Positions 25,301-34,280 of a stretch of DNA of 64,000 bases are shown here, piece by piece (the stretch's first letter is position 1; each line of letters begins with the position of its first letter). The translations under genes were made by a program, and so were the position numbers. Source of the stretch: Chaunax sp. Z400 (lineage: Eukaryota; Chordata; Actinopteri; Lophiiformes; Chaunacidae). The stretch lies in NCBI GenBank assembly GCA_037577475.1, contig JBAGJB010000147.1, forward strand, positions 1 through 64,000, given 5' to 3'. The notes beneath the pieces were generated by a model that saw only the letters and a program-made list of their open reading frames with translations, was not told the origin of the DNA and ran no database searches.

Positions 25301-28300
25301 CTCCTAAAGTGCTGCTCCAATTTAGTTTTGATGTCTGTTTTGACCTGGTCGTCGGAGGTGTATAACTCGTTCCAGCGGCGGCTCCCAATCCCGTCAATTG
25401 CGGGTAGAGGGAGGCCGTCGCTGGGGAGCGTACAGTGTTGTAGGATGGAGGAGACCCTGTAATGAGGTCTCGTGCATGCTCCTGAGGAAGCTGCTGAGGG
25501 GTCGGTCTGGCCTTTGTTACCGCAGTCTCATTGTCCTCAGTTCTGGCCATTGTGCAAAGATTAGTCTTTTCTATTTCAGTCTTTTTCTGGCCATTTTTAC
25601 GTTTATGTGCTTCAGCCAACCATTTCCTGGCATGCTGTAGTTCTGTATCGTCAGTCTTCTTATTCTTTGTCTGATTTTTTAACCGTAGTACCTGGACTAG
25701 TGCCGTACAACTTGGCACACTTAACTTTCCGTCAAAGTCATGTTTTGTCATCCACTTTTTAACATATTTGTCTGATCCAGGATATTGTTGAATCATGTAC
25801 TTAACATCCCCGGATACTTCAACGTTTTTACTGTTCCCGCTACCCGTGATTTTACTCTTCCGTTATTTGATATAATATAAATACCAATGAATACACTACT
25901 ACCAGTATAATTATTGTCCGGACAATGGTCGTTATTTTCTCAGACTATTCTTGTATTATTTAATGCTTGATGCCTGCTAGTGCGTCCACTAGACTTGCAT
26001 CCTGCCCACAATTTCTAATAATGTGAAAATTCCCAAACTTTGGAACAATATACTAGAATATTACGCTCTATTTAGAATAATTATCAAATTATTTATAGAG
26101 TTTATATTTTTCAACAATTGTTCACTTTCAATCTATCAGTCATAGGTTACAAAGCGCGATCAGAACACAAGAGAATTCTCTATGGACCACAATCCACTCT
26201 CAGTAAGACAAGCTTCTAGGTCAGACCTGTTGTCCGATCCGGTCTTACTCTGGGGGTTCTATCCCGAGAGAGAAAAGCGTTTTAGACTCTTTGTTCTTCT
26301 CACCTAATCTCCTAATGAGATGAACTTCAGTTTACTTCAACAGACGACAGTTTTACGTTGACACCGTGAGGTTTCCAACTGCCCGCTGCTTCAACTGAAT
26401 TCACTCCATTCACTCATGCAATTTGTTTACTTCAGGTAAGGACAGGGACTCTAACAGGGACGCTAACCCTGGACAGGGACTCTAACCCTTTTATCTCTAC
26501 AGTGACACCTCGGCCCCTGTTACAACGAGACAGTAAACAACCAGAACTCTATCCCTGGATTTTAACAAAACAGTGTCATACCTGCGATCTCCTTAGTGGT
26601 TCTTTAACAAAAGTTCGGATGCCTTCAACCCGGTCCTGAGAACAAAGCCCGGTCAATCGGCCGACGCAGAATTCACTACGGCGGTCTTTCTCCGCGAACC
26701 TAGTTCCACGGGCTGTGCACAGTCTTCGATTGCCTCGCGCTGCTACATCAGGACTTCGGATATGTTGGCATCCGGCTCGAAGGACCAAGTTATGTCAGGA
26801 AACTTGTCAGGAAACAATTTCCTAAAACATATTAACAAAGAACACAGTAAGGAAACACAGTACACACTTGATATCTTTTTACTTGCAAGGGGAGACAGAC
26901 ACCAGCAAAGGAGCTCGGTGAACTTCCCCGCTGATGCTGTCTCTGTGTTGCTGTTTTATTTAGGTGGGCTGGTCATCACACATATAGGCATACATAGTTT
27001 CACGAGTCTTTAGCATGAGTCATTGAGTGATTTACACACCATAATCAAAGGAAAGTGATTTGCACATCATAATCAAAGGAAACAGGTTAAAAGAAACAGC
27101 GTCTTTCGCTTGTAGTAGATCAAGTGGACAGCAACAGATAGTACTCTCTGCCTGCAGTGGATTAACTAGACAGCTGTGCGGGGGTGTGATTTCTGCTTTC
27201 TATCTAGTGGGCATGCAGTTTCTGTGCAGCTACTCTCAAGGACGTCCCGCTCTACTACGTCTCATAATTAGAGATTGAAATATCAAACTATATTGAAAAT
27301 CCTTATAATCACACAATATATGAAAAATGATAACTCACATCACACAATATATAAGAAATGATAACTCGCATCACACAATATATAAGAAATGATAACTCGC
27401 ATCACACAATATATAAGAAATGATAACTCACATTCAAAAATGATAACTTATATACAATTATCCTAACAACAGTGCGCCGATGGAGGCTTAACACAAAGCC
27501 GATACCGTGATGTGCCACGCAGGACGGGATCAGCAAGACATCAAATCAGACTCGCCAACAAATGGCGTCGGTCGACTTCTCAGCAAACAGAAACTCTGTT
27601 TGTTCCATCACTTGATCAGTGTTCATATGGGTCCTCTTACAGTTTTATAGAAAAAATGTGAATCTACATTTGAATATGAACTTTTCCAAAATAATTGCTT
27701 CCCAAAATTTCCTTCACACTCATAGAAAACGGGAATAACAGAATGGATTGCAATAATTGAAACCATGGGCATCCCCAAGGGTGTCATGATCTCCCATGGC
27801 AACATGGTCGCTGGAATCACCGGCATGGCTGAGCGAATTCCTAACCTCAAGTGTGCAGATATCAGATCCACTGTCTGTCTGTCCGACACCATCTCTCCTC
27901 ATTTGCACTCTCTTTGTGGAACACCTCACTAAATTGTCTTCTAATCTTCTGTTATTTCTGTGTCTGCAGTGAAACGGACACCTACATTGGCTACCTGCCG
28001 TTAGCCCACGTTTTAGAGCTCAGCGCTGAACTGGTGTGCATCTCACATGGCTGTCGCATCGGCTACTCCTCGCCTCAGACTCTAACCGACCAGGTCAGTC
28101 TACAAAGGCAGGCACAGACACGCACATCTTGTGGCCAGCAGGTTTCGTTTCAGTCTGCAGGTGGCTGTCCGTCCACCTTTTATGCTCATTTTCGATTTGT
28201 TCATACCAAAAGCTGGGCGTCAGTCTTGCTGGACCGGTGTTCGGACCTGACCTGGCACATCTAAGGACATCAGCTTTTTCTGTTGGTCGACTGTTTTTAT

Positions 28301-31300
28301 GTCTGTAGCTAACATTATTGCACTGCCTGTCAGAGCAGCTTCTCTTACGCGACATTTCCACAAGTAAAATAAATATGGAATTGAATATGAAATTCCATCG
28401 TAAATCGTTGGTCCTCCTATGCAGTCGCACCAACATCTTTGGATGAGCCATGCTAGTCTGAAGGCACAGACTGCTAAAAAGGTGTTGCACATTTGACAAG
28501 AGTTGGACATGTAGCGTTACAACATAGAGAGGATGAAAAGTTTGGACCAGCTGACAGAAGAAGACAGCACAGAAAGAGGAGAAAGGAGATGGCTGAGACA
28601 TGCAGCCAAGCAAAGGATTCTGCTAGATGTGAAGCCCTGGAAACCCTCCAAGGAAAGGATAAAAAGAAAAAGGATGCTTGGATGATTTTTGGAGGGAGGA
28701 GGATACTTCATCAAATTAATGCATGAAACAAACAAATGCCATGAGTTTGTCCATCATCTCTACATCAGGTTTCACTGAAGTTTGGCCAGTGCTCCTTCAG
28801 TTATATCGTCTTCTTCCACCCTCTCCCTCTGCAATGATTTAATGGCACCTGATTGAAAATAATCACCACCAGCTGTTTATCTCGATGAACTAAATCCTAG
28901 TATTTGCATAAGAAAGTGGATTAAAATTGTATTAATTAGTACTTTTCTCTTGCCAATTTGCCAAAAAAGTGTTGGTATGATATTAAAATGTCTAAAACCT
29001 CTGACAGAATCCCAGATGGTATGTGAGAGAGTGAATAAATGTAACGTGAATAAAAGTGAAACACGTGAGCTTTTTCTGCCTGGGTCACGTGAGATAGATT
29101 TTCATCGGCAAGGGTGGGTGAAGACAACAACTCCCATGATCCCACGGGACTTCACAACATCACCAGACTGTGACTTTTTAATTGTCTTTATTGGAGTATT
29201 TCTAGTGTTAGAAATGAAATAAGTGCGTTTAAGTCCTCTTTGTCCAGCTGAGATGGAACTGATGAATCACGCATTTCCTTTATCCTTTTAAAACTGGTTC
29301 CCCTCCCTCAGCAAAACATTTGTAGGCTTTTGATAGTGTCCTTTAAAATGTCTTCCATTCAAGGTTCCTATGGTCACGTTTAAAACCCTGTTTTGCTTCA
29401 TTTTCAGTCCGCCAAGATAAAAAAGGGCAGTAAGGGTGATACCAGTGTGCTGAAACCTACGCTAATGGCTGCTGTACCAGTAAGTCTTTGCATCACTGCA
29501 CACATCCATAAGTCAGATTTATAGAATAACGTTATTTATCGTACTACAGCCAGACCTTCATATAAAGTCAATGAATAAGAGACTGATAATGTCAGAGGTG
29601 TTGGCTGAGGGTTTTCTCTGCTGGTGTTTGTAGGAGATCATGGATCGAATTTACAAGAATGTCATGACCAAAGTGGAGGAGATGAGTAAATTCCAGAGGA
29701 CCCTTTTTGTGCTGGCTTACAACTACAAGATGGAGCAGATCTCCAAGGGCTACAGCACGCCTCTCTGTGACAGGTGAACACGCCTGTTCCCGTCTATATG
29801 AGCCGCTTCAGTTCACGTCCGCTTACCTCTTGATATCTGAGCAGACACTGACTTCTGTTGCTAAGTCATCTGTGTAATTATGGGTTAACACTGAGCTTCT
29901 GGAGAAATTAAGTTTACTCTAGCATATGAGATTCATAGCATAGCATTTTATCTATCCGTCTGTCCGTCTGTTCTTTCTTTGGTTGTTTCTTTCTTTGGTT
30001 TGTTCTTTCTTTCGTTCTTTAGCCAGGAAGGTCTTTCTGAGATACAAGATCTCCTCTTCCAGGGAGTCCTGGTCAACTTGGCAGCATTGTTTCAAAGAAT
30101 AAATTTTTTTTTAAAAACAGACAATGTTTACACCATAAAGCACACACACAATTTAAACAAACCATTCAAAGGAAGAAATAAAACAAGAGAGGCAAACAGG
30201 CCATACCAGAAAACAATCCATATTATTGATATTGTCTGATGATTCTTCACCAAAATCAATATCTGGATGACATATAGGTTATTGCCAATATCGTAATATT
30301 CTGAATGGCTTTTGAAGTCGTCGTTGGGGTTGATGTCTGATCCACCCCCTGCCATCATCTCCATACTGTGTATTTTACATTTTTTGTCCTCCGCCCCCCT
30401 TAGGCTGGTCTTCAAACGGGTGCGTGCGCTCTTGGGAGGAAACACGCGTATGCTGCTGTCTGGTGGAGCTCCGCTCTCACCTGCCACACAGCGCTTCATG
30501 AACATCTGTCTGTGCTGCCCTGTGGGACAGGGCTACGGCCTGACTGAGACCTGCGGAGCCGGCACCATCAGTGAGAGTAAGAGATGGCCTTTCTTTAAGG
30601 GAAGAACACCAGGAAAGTGCAGTGGGAAATGACGAGAGGAGCAAATTAAAGTATAAATAATATTTTTTTTTCTTGGGGTTTTTTCAGTGTGCGACTACAG
30701 CACAGGTCGGGTCGGTGCTCCACTGGTTTGTTCTGAGATCACACTGAAGGACTGGGAGGAGGGTGAGTCAAATGGCAATAACCCAGCTTAAGGGGAGGCA
30801 AACAAAGGCACGGATGTTTTCTTTCTAATCAAGCTTGTGTTCCCCTAGGTGGATATTACACCACTGACAAACACAATCCAGGGGGGGAAATCCTGATCGG
30901 CGGTCCCAACGTAACAATGGGTTACTACAAAAGTGATGCCCGGAACCGTGACGACTTTTTCGTGGATAGGAACGGCCAGCGATGGTTCTGTACCGGAGAC
31001 ATTGGAGAGTTCCACCCTGATGGATGCCTTAAAATCATTGGTAAGAGATCCATGATTTATGTATGTGTGTGTGGTACAAGTTCAGCATCCATGTGGATTA
31101 TGATGCAGGTTCTATTTCCTTAGACCGCAAAAAGGACCTGGTGAAGCTGCAGGCGGGGGAGTATGTGTCTCTTGGAAAAGTGGAGGCCGTTCTGAAGAAC
31201 TGCTCTCTTATAGACAATATCTGTGCCTATGCTAACAGGTAAACCGCCTGCACACACTCTGAATGTGTTGAATCATCTTCCCTTTAGGAAGATTTTCTTT

Positions 31301-32351
31301 AGCCATAGTTTGACTTCTCCCCATTAAGTGGTGAAAAAATTCAATGCATGGACCTTTTTGTGCTCTTTTTCAGTGACCAGTCGTATGTAATTAGTTTTGT
31401 GGTGCCCAACCACAAGCAAGTAATGACGCTGGCGGAGCAGTTGCATGTGAGGGGCACATGGGAGGAGATCTGCAACAACCCTCAGATGGAGAAGGAGGTC
31501 CTTCGCATCATTACTGAGGCTGCTGTCGCAGGTAGGCGGAAAAGGCCTCTCTGTCTTCACTTATATTCATCCTGGTAATGCTGAAAATGTGTGATCACAG
31601 TGGTGAAACCGGCAGTACAATCACTGTCAAGTTATTAGCTTCGATTTAAGGCCCATTTATGCTTCCTGTACTTAGGTACCGTATACGGTCTATCCGTCAA
31701 CACTGATACAACCATAGGAGGGCAGTGAAGTGTCAAAAGTTTCGTCAACAACAAATATGGCGCCTGTCAGAAGAGGTTGTGATAATGTACCTAGTAAACA
31801 CAAAACTGCAATAACGATGTACTCGGCGGTGGTCTGTGAGGCCATTGGGTACATCGAGACTTGAGGAAGGAGAGTTTTTTCATTTTTTCACTTCACTGTT
31901 TTCTTCTTCATTGTGTCCGTACATATTTATCGTGCCTTGCTTGAACTGTCGCTACACCGCCCTCAACCATTTCCGGTAGTATTGCTCCATTTCGTCCTAC
32001 TCATTCATATCGGTAAGCTCTCCGAAAACGTACACGATAACGTACAAAATGAAAGCAGAAGACGTACGGAAGACTCCGTCCATCTCCGCATCCGTCTTTA
32101 ACATAGAGCATAAATGGTCCTGATAATGTTTGGTCTTGTGTTAGACTCGCACTCATGTTACACCGTCTTTGTCCGTCTCACTTCTCCCCTAAACAGCCAA
32201 ACTTGAGCGGTTCGAGGTCCCCAAGAAGATCCGTCTGAGCCCCGAGCCCTGGACTCCAGAGACCGGCTTGGTCACCGATGCGTTCAAACTGAAACGCAAG
32301 GCGCTCAAAACACACTACCAGGAAGACATTGAGAAGATGTACGGTGGGTAA
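19362..32351 (+). CDS. acsl3: acsl3-like long-chain acyl-CoA synthetase with altered ATP-binding P-loop
   Basis: Family role: ATP- and CoA-dependent activation of long-chain fatty acids on ER and lipid droplets. ATG at 19503 (MKLKEDINPLLL, then a membrane anchor). Exons: 19362-19853, 21128-21305, 21386-21495, 21609-about 21760, about 27730-27852, 27970-28093, 29409-29479, 29634-29773, 30404-30576, 30688-30762, 30849-31040, 31124-31238, 31374-31531, 32197-32351; stop at 32349. Roughly 695 residues. GYLPLAHVLELSAEL, GYGLTE, CTGDIGEF and DRKKDLVKLQAGEYVSLGKVE are intact, and VMISH..MVAGITGMAERIP favours ACSL3 over ACSL4. Oddity: where the family has IAVIMYTSGSTG before PKGV, this exon reads IAIIETMG, about four codons short and without the P-loop. 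Either a catalytically dead protein, a dying copy or an assembly problem. The intron next to this exon holds a retrovirus, and the exact ends of the two flanking exons are uncertain. Confidence 0.9.
20200..20910 (-). mobile_element. 5'-truncated L1-like LINE, end of ORF2
   Basis: Two overlapping minus-strand frames carry SCRKIQEFWYVIRREIDKIL and ARKCILLNWITEKVPS. These resemble the C-terminal part of L1/Tx1-type ORF2 (the CxKIQxFW and KxILxNWK motifs). A frame change between them and the short length mark a dead copy in an acsl intron. Confidence 0.6.
21807..22449 (-). mobile_element. 3' LTR of antisense endogenous retrovirus
   Basis: 643 bp bounded by TGTCAGGAAA and CCTAACA on the plus strand (TG...CA ends, short inverted repeat). 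It is near-identical by eye to 26793-27468. It holds AATAAA on the minus strand (plus TTTATT at 21967-21972). It carries two copies of a ~32 bp unit (ATATATAAGAAATGATAAC) where the other LTR has three. Flanking bases (AAAGT on the left) do not give a perfect target duplication with the other end. Confidence 0.9.
22450..22460 (-). other. Polypurine tract of the retrovirus
   Basis: Immediately inside the 3' LTR the minus strand reads AGGAGGGAT, a purine run in the position expected for plus-strand DNA priming. Confidence 0.6.
22560..24276 (-). pseudogene. pol: Retroviral pol remnant: retropepsin, 2H-like segment, partial reverse transcriptase
   Basis: One reading frame continues from the gag stop at 24277 leftward and is broken by UGA codons at 23245-23247 and 22855-22857. 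Order in the frame: retropepsin with active site LCDSGA and LLGRD (about 23855-24065), a segment with H-x-T and H-x-S motifs (about 23358-23763, listed separately), then reverse transcriptase with KQYPL, VQDLRPVNE, IDLSNAFFSVPLHP and LPQGYCESP, ending around a YVD that would begin the catalytic YxDD box. After YVD the frame runs into unrelated codons and stops near the 3' LTR, so the rest of RT, RNase H, integrase and most or all of env are deleted. RT style is gamma/epsilonretrovirus-like (class I). Confidence 0.88.
23358..23763 (-). other. Candidate 2H phosphoesterase-like domain within pol
   Basis: Between the retropepsin and the RT the frame has about 135 residues with YYWTLDLP, then EELHVTLRYK (His codon 23626-23628) and, 60 residues later, AKPHVSCSKD (His codon 23446-23448). 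Paired H-x-[ST] motifs ending beta strands define the 2H phosphoesterase superfamily (LigT, AKAP7, viral 2',5'-phosphodiesterases). Spacing is near the short end for the family. Fold and activity are inference; both motifs are intact although the element is defective. Confidence 0.5.
24277..25155 (-). pseudogene. gag: Retroviral gag, capsid and nucleocapsid part
   Basis: About 292 residues. Capsid-like helices (RAYNLNGAETQQVFMTALQM, a QGPGETVVEFRVRFEQVF segment typical of the C-terminal capsid homology region) are followed by a highly basic K/R/G-rich tail and one CCHC knuckle, CYNCGEHGHWARECP. It ends in UGA at 24277-24279, followed in frame by CUAGAU and the pol frame. The upstream part of gag lies in another frame and overlaps at 25122-25155, which means a frameshift lesion there. 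Confidence 0.88.
25122..25796 (-). pseudogene. gag: Retroviral gag, N-terminal matrix and proline-rich part
   Basis: 224 residues starting MIQQYPGSDKYVKKWMTKHD. A matrix-like basic region is followed by a proline/threonine-rich linker (RPTPQQLPQEH, PPSYNTV). PPSY is a PPxY-type late-budding motif. The frame differs from the capsid frame, so this copy cannot make intact Gag without frameshifting. Assignment as the gag start rests on position between leader and capsid. Confidence 0.7.
25797..26770 (-). other. Retroviral 5' leader, between gag and primer binding site
   Basis: About 970 bp without a long ORF, in the position of the leader and packaging region. It contains the repeated GGACAGGGACTCTAAC words near 26441-26485. 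No structure could be assigned by eye. Confidence 0.5.
26771..26787 (-). other. Primer binding site matching tRNA-Tyr
   Basis: Plus-strand TCCGGCTCGAAGGACCA equals the 3' end of vertebrate tRNA-Tyr with its CCA, so the minus-strand RNA would anneal it over 17 bases. It lies 5 bases inside the 5' LTR, as required for a retrovirus primer site. Confidence 0.85.
26793..27468 (-). mobile_element. 5' LTR of antisense endogenous retrovirus
   Basis: 676 bp, TGTCAGGAAA to CCTAACA on the plus strand, almost identical to 21807-22449. The length difference comes mainly from a third copy of the ~32 bp unit near 27310-27430. It carries the same AATAAA on the minus strand. The pair of LTRs fixes the element at 21807-27468, antisense to the acsl gene. 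Confidence 0.9.
29980..30135 (+). repeat. CTTT-rich tract and fish repeat fragment
   Basis: A (CTTT/GTTT)n-like tract is followed by GCCAGGAAGGTCTTTCTGAGATACAAGATCTC...GGGAGTCCTGGTCAACTTGGCAGCA, a motif that recurs in fish interspersed repeats. A decayed relative may lie at 35610-35680. Confidence 0.5.
31649..32121. mobile_element. Miniature inverted-repeat element (MITE)
   Basis: The left end AGGCCCATTTATGCT and the reverse complement of the right end AGGACCATTTATGCT form imperfect terminal inverted repeats about 470 bp apart within an acsl intron. The termini and lack of ORF suggest a non-autonomous DNA transposon, possibly PIF/Harbinger-like. Target duplication is not clear. Confidence 0.55.
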
Positions 32352-32410
32352 TAACACATAGACACATAAAACAAGGAGCTCATAAGCTACTACCAGAACC
32401 ACTCGGAGTG

Positions 32411-32472
32411 TGGTATACATATATACATATGTATATATATATATATATATATATACGTATATACATATATAC

Positions 32473-32508
<36 letters not shown>

Positions 32509-32552
32509 GTATATATATATATATATATATATATACGTATATACATATATAC

Positions 32553-32592
<40 letters not shown>

Positions 32593-32615
32593 GTATATAT
32601 ATATATATATATATA
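32411..32615. repeat. (TA)n tract with TACGTA punctuation
   Basis: About 205 bp of alternating TA broken at intervals by CGTATATACATATATACGTA-type palindromes, 60 bp after the acsl stop codon. Apparent ORFs of Tyr/Ile codons here are artefacts. A shorter relative lies at 32906-32975. Confidence 0.95.
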
Positions 32616-33059
32616 GGCAGTCTGGAAAAAGAAGATTTAAGGGACATTTTAATGTCTATGTTAAAAGACATAAATGGTACCCTATGTAACATTTATGAAA
32701 GTACAATGCATCTCAGTGTATGTTATTCTAATGCAAGCCTAAATACAGTGGCAGGTGTGGTTGGGAGGTTTATATACAAACTACAGCAGAGAAACTGGAT
32801 TCTTCAGACACAGACGAGTGAACCGTCCTGATGAAAGTCGCCGATGAGGAACAACATCAATCAGAGAGATGAGAAGAAATAAGACAACAGAAGCAAATTA
32901 TAAATATATAAAAATATATATACGTATATATATACGTATATATGTGTATCTTATATACGTATATATGTATATACGAGTGTCTTAAAGCCCTCATAGACCT
33001 CACACGTTATATTAGTAACATGTTTTCATCATGGATTTGTTCATAAAAAGAGGAATTTA

Positions 33060-33300
33060 TGGCAAGCTATTCCCTTTTTTATCAGAATTATAGATATCTT
33101 TAAATATATTTTGATATCAAGAAATTAATCAGATATCTGTAAATAAATATAGATATATTAAAATGATTCACGATATCCAGAAATAATTCAAGATATCATG
33201 AATTATCTTTAAGATATCTGAAATTAATTAAAGATATCTTAAAATCATTTTTGATACATATTACAGATATTTGTATAACAATTATAGATATGTTAAATAT
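33060..33300. repeat. AT-rich array built on AGATATCT palindromes
   Basis: About ten occurrences of GATATC/AGATATCT-type words at roughly 20-30 bp spacing, in both orientations, with AATTA spacers. The SINE at 33334 follows, and a last GATATC-like word follows that SINE near 33578, so the SINE appears to have inserted within the array. Confidence 0.7.
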
Positions 33301-33333
33301 TTTGAGGCTATTTCAGTGGAGCCTATTTATGGT

Positions 33334-33577
33334 GGGGTGGCTGTGGCTCAGGGGGTAGAGCGGTCGTTCACGGAACAAAAAAAGGTCGGTGGTTCGATCC
33401 TCAGCCCCTGCAAGTCCACAAGTTGAAGTATCCTTGAGCAAGATACTGAACCCCAATTTGCTCCCCGGGCGCCGCGTGTAGTGGCAGCCCACTGCTCCTC
33501 AGGGATGGGTCAAATGCAGAGAAAGAATTTCCCCATGTGGGACTAATAAAGGTATCATTATTATTATTATTATTATG
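33334..33577 (+). repeat. tRNA-derived SINE with (ATT)n tail
   Basis: Same family and almost the same sequence as 13021-13247: TGGCTCAGGGGGTAGAGCGG head, GGTTCGATCC B-box, GGACTAATAAAGG end. It has an extra AAAA in the anticodon-loop region. Confidence 0.9.
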
Positions 33578-34280
33578 ATATCTGAAATTAAATGAATAAA
33601 TGGATGTATGAAAGTGTTTATTTTGAACATAAATAAAAAGACATAAGAAAACTGACAAGAGTAACAGTGTCTGAAAAGGAGTAGGTAGGAGTAAAACTCC
33701 CTAACCCTTCTCACTTCTCTCTTAACTCAAATATCATTTACGACGTCCAAAACGTATTTACAACCAATGACAAATATACAGACAACTATTCCAAACTATT
33801 TACATCAATAATTAAGTCCGCATCTATCTACTATTGCACCTAAGGGCACCCAGATTCACCCACTCAATTAATTCCAGACTTCTAGCCCGGACTTTGAAAC
33901 TTTGTCTCCCAAACCACCAGTCGGATCGTTTCGGAACCTCCGTCCAGGGTGGGGGGCTTCCAGGGGCGCCAAACACGCCGGCAGTGGTCTACGACTCACG
34001 GTTGCCGAGGTACAAGTAATCTACTTTTTATTTTTCAAGTTCCGCACACTTTCCGATGTCACAGAAGGACGGGGGTGGTGTGTAATTAGCTGGCTTTTTG
34101 TCGTGTTTGCTTTTGAAATTCCACTTTTTGCTTGGAGTTACAATGCGAAGATTGTCCGGGTGCCCTTTAGTTTTATTTTAGAGAAACCAGGAGCAGCACA
34201 TTTTGGCGCAACTCTAATGGTTTTCAACCATCCAAATCACAGGGAACGATCCTGATTCATTGTTTGCTTCTGTTTTTCAG

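Noticed and set aside
32408..32692. Several ORFs of up to 122 codons rich in Tyr and Ile on both strands
   Set aside because: They are translations of the (TA)n tract.
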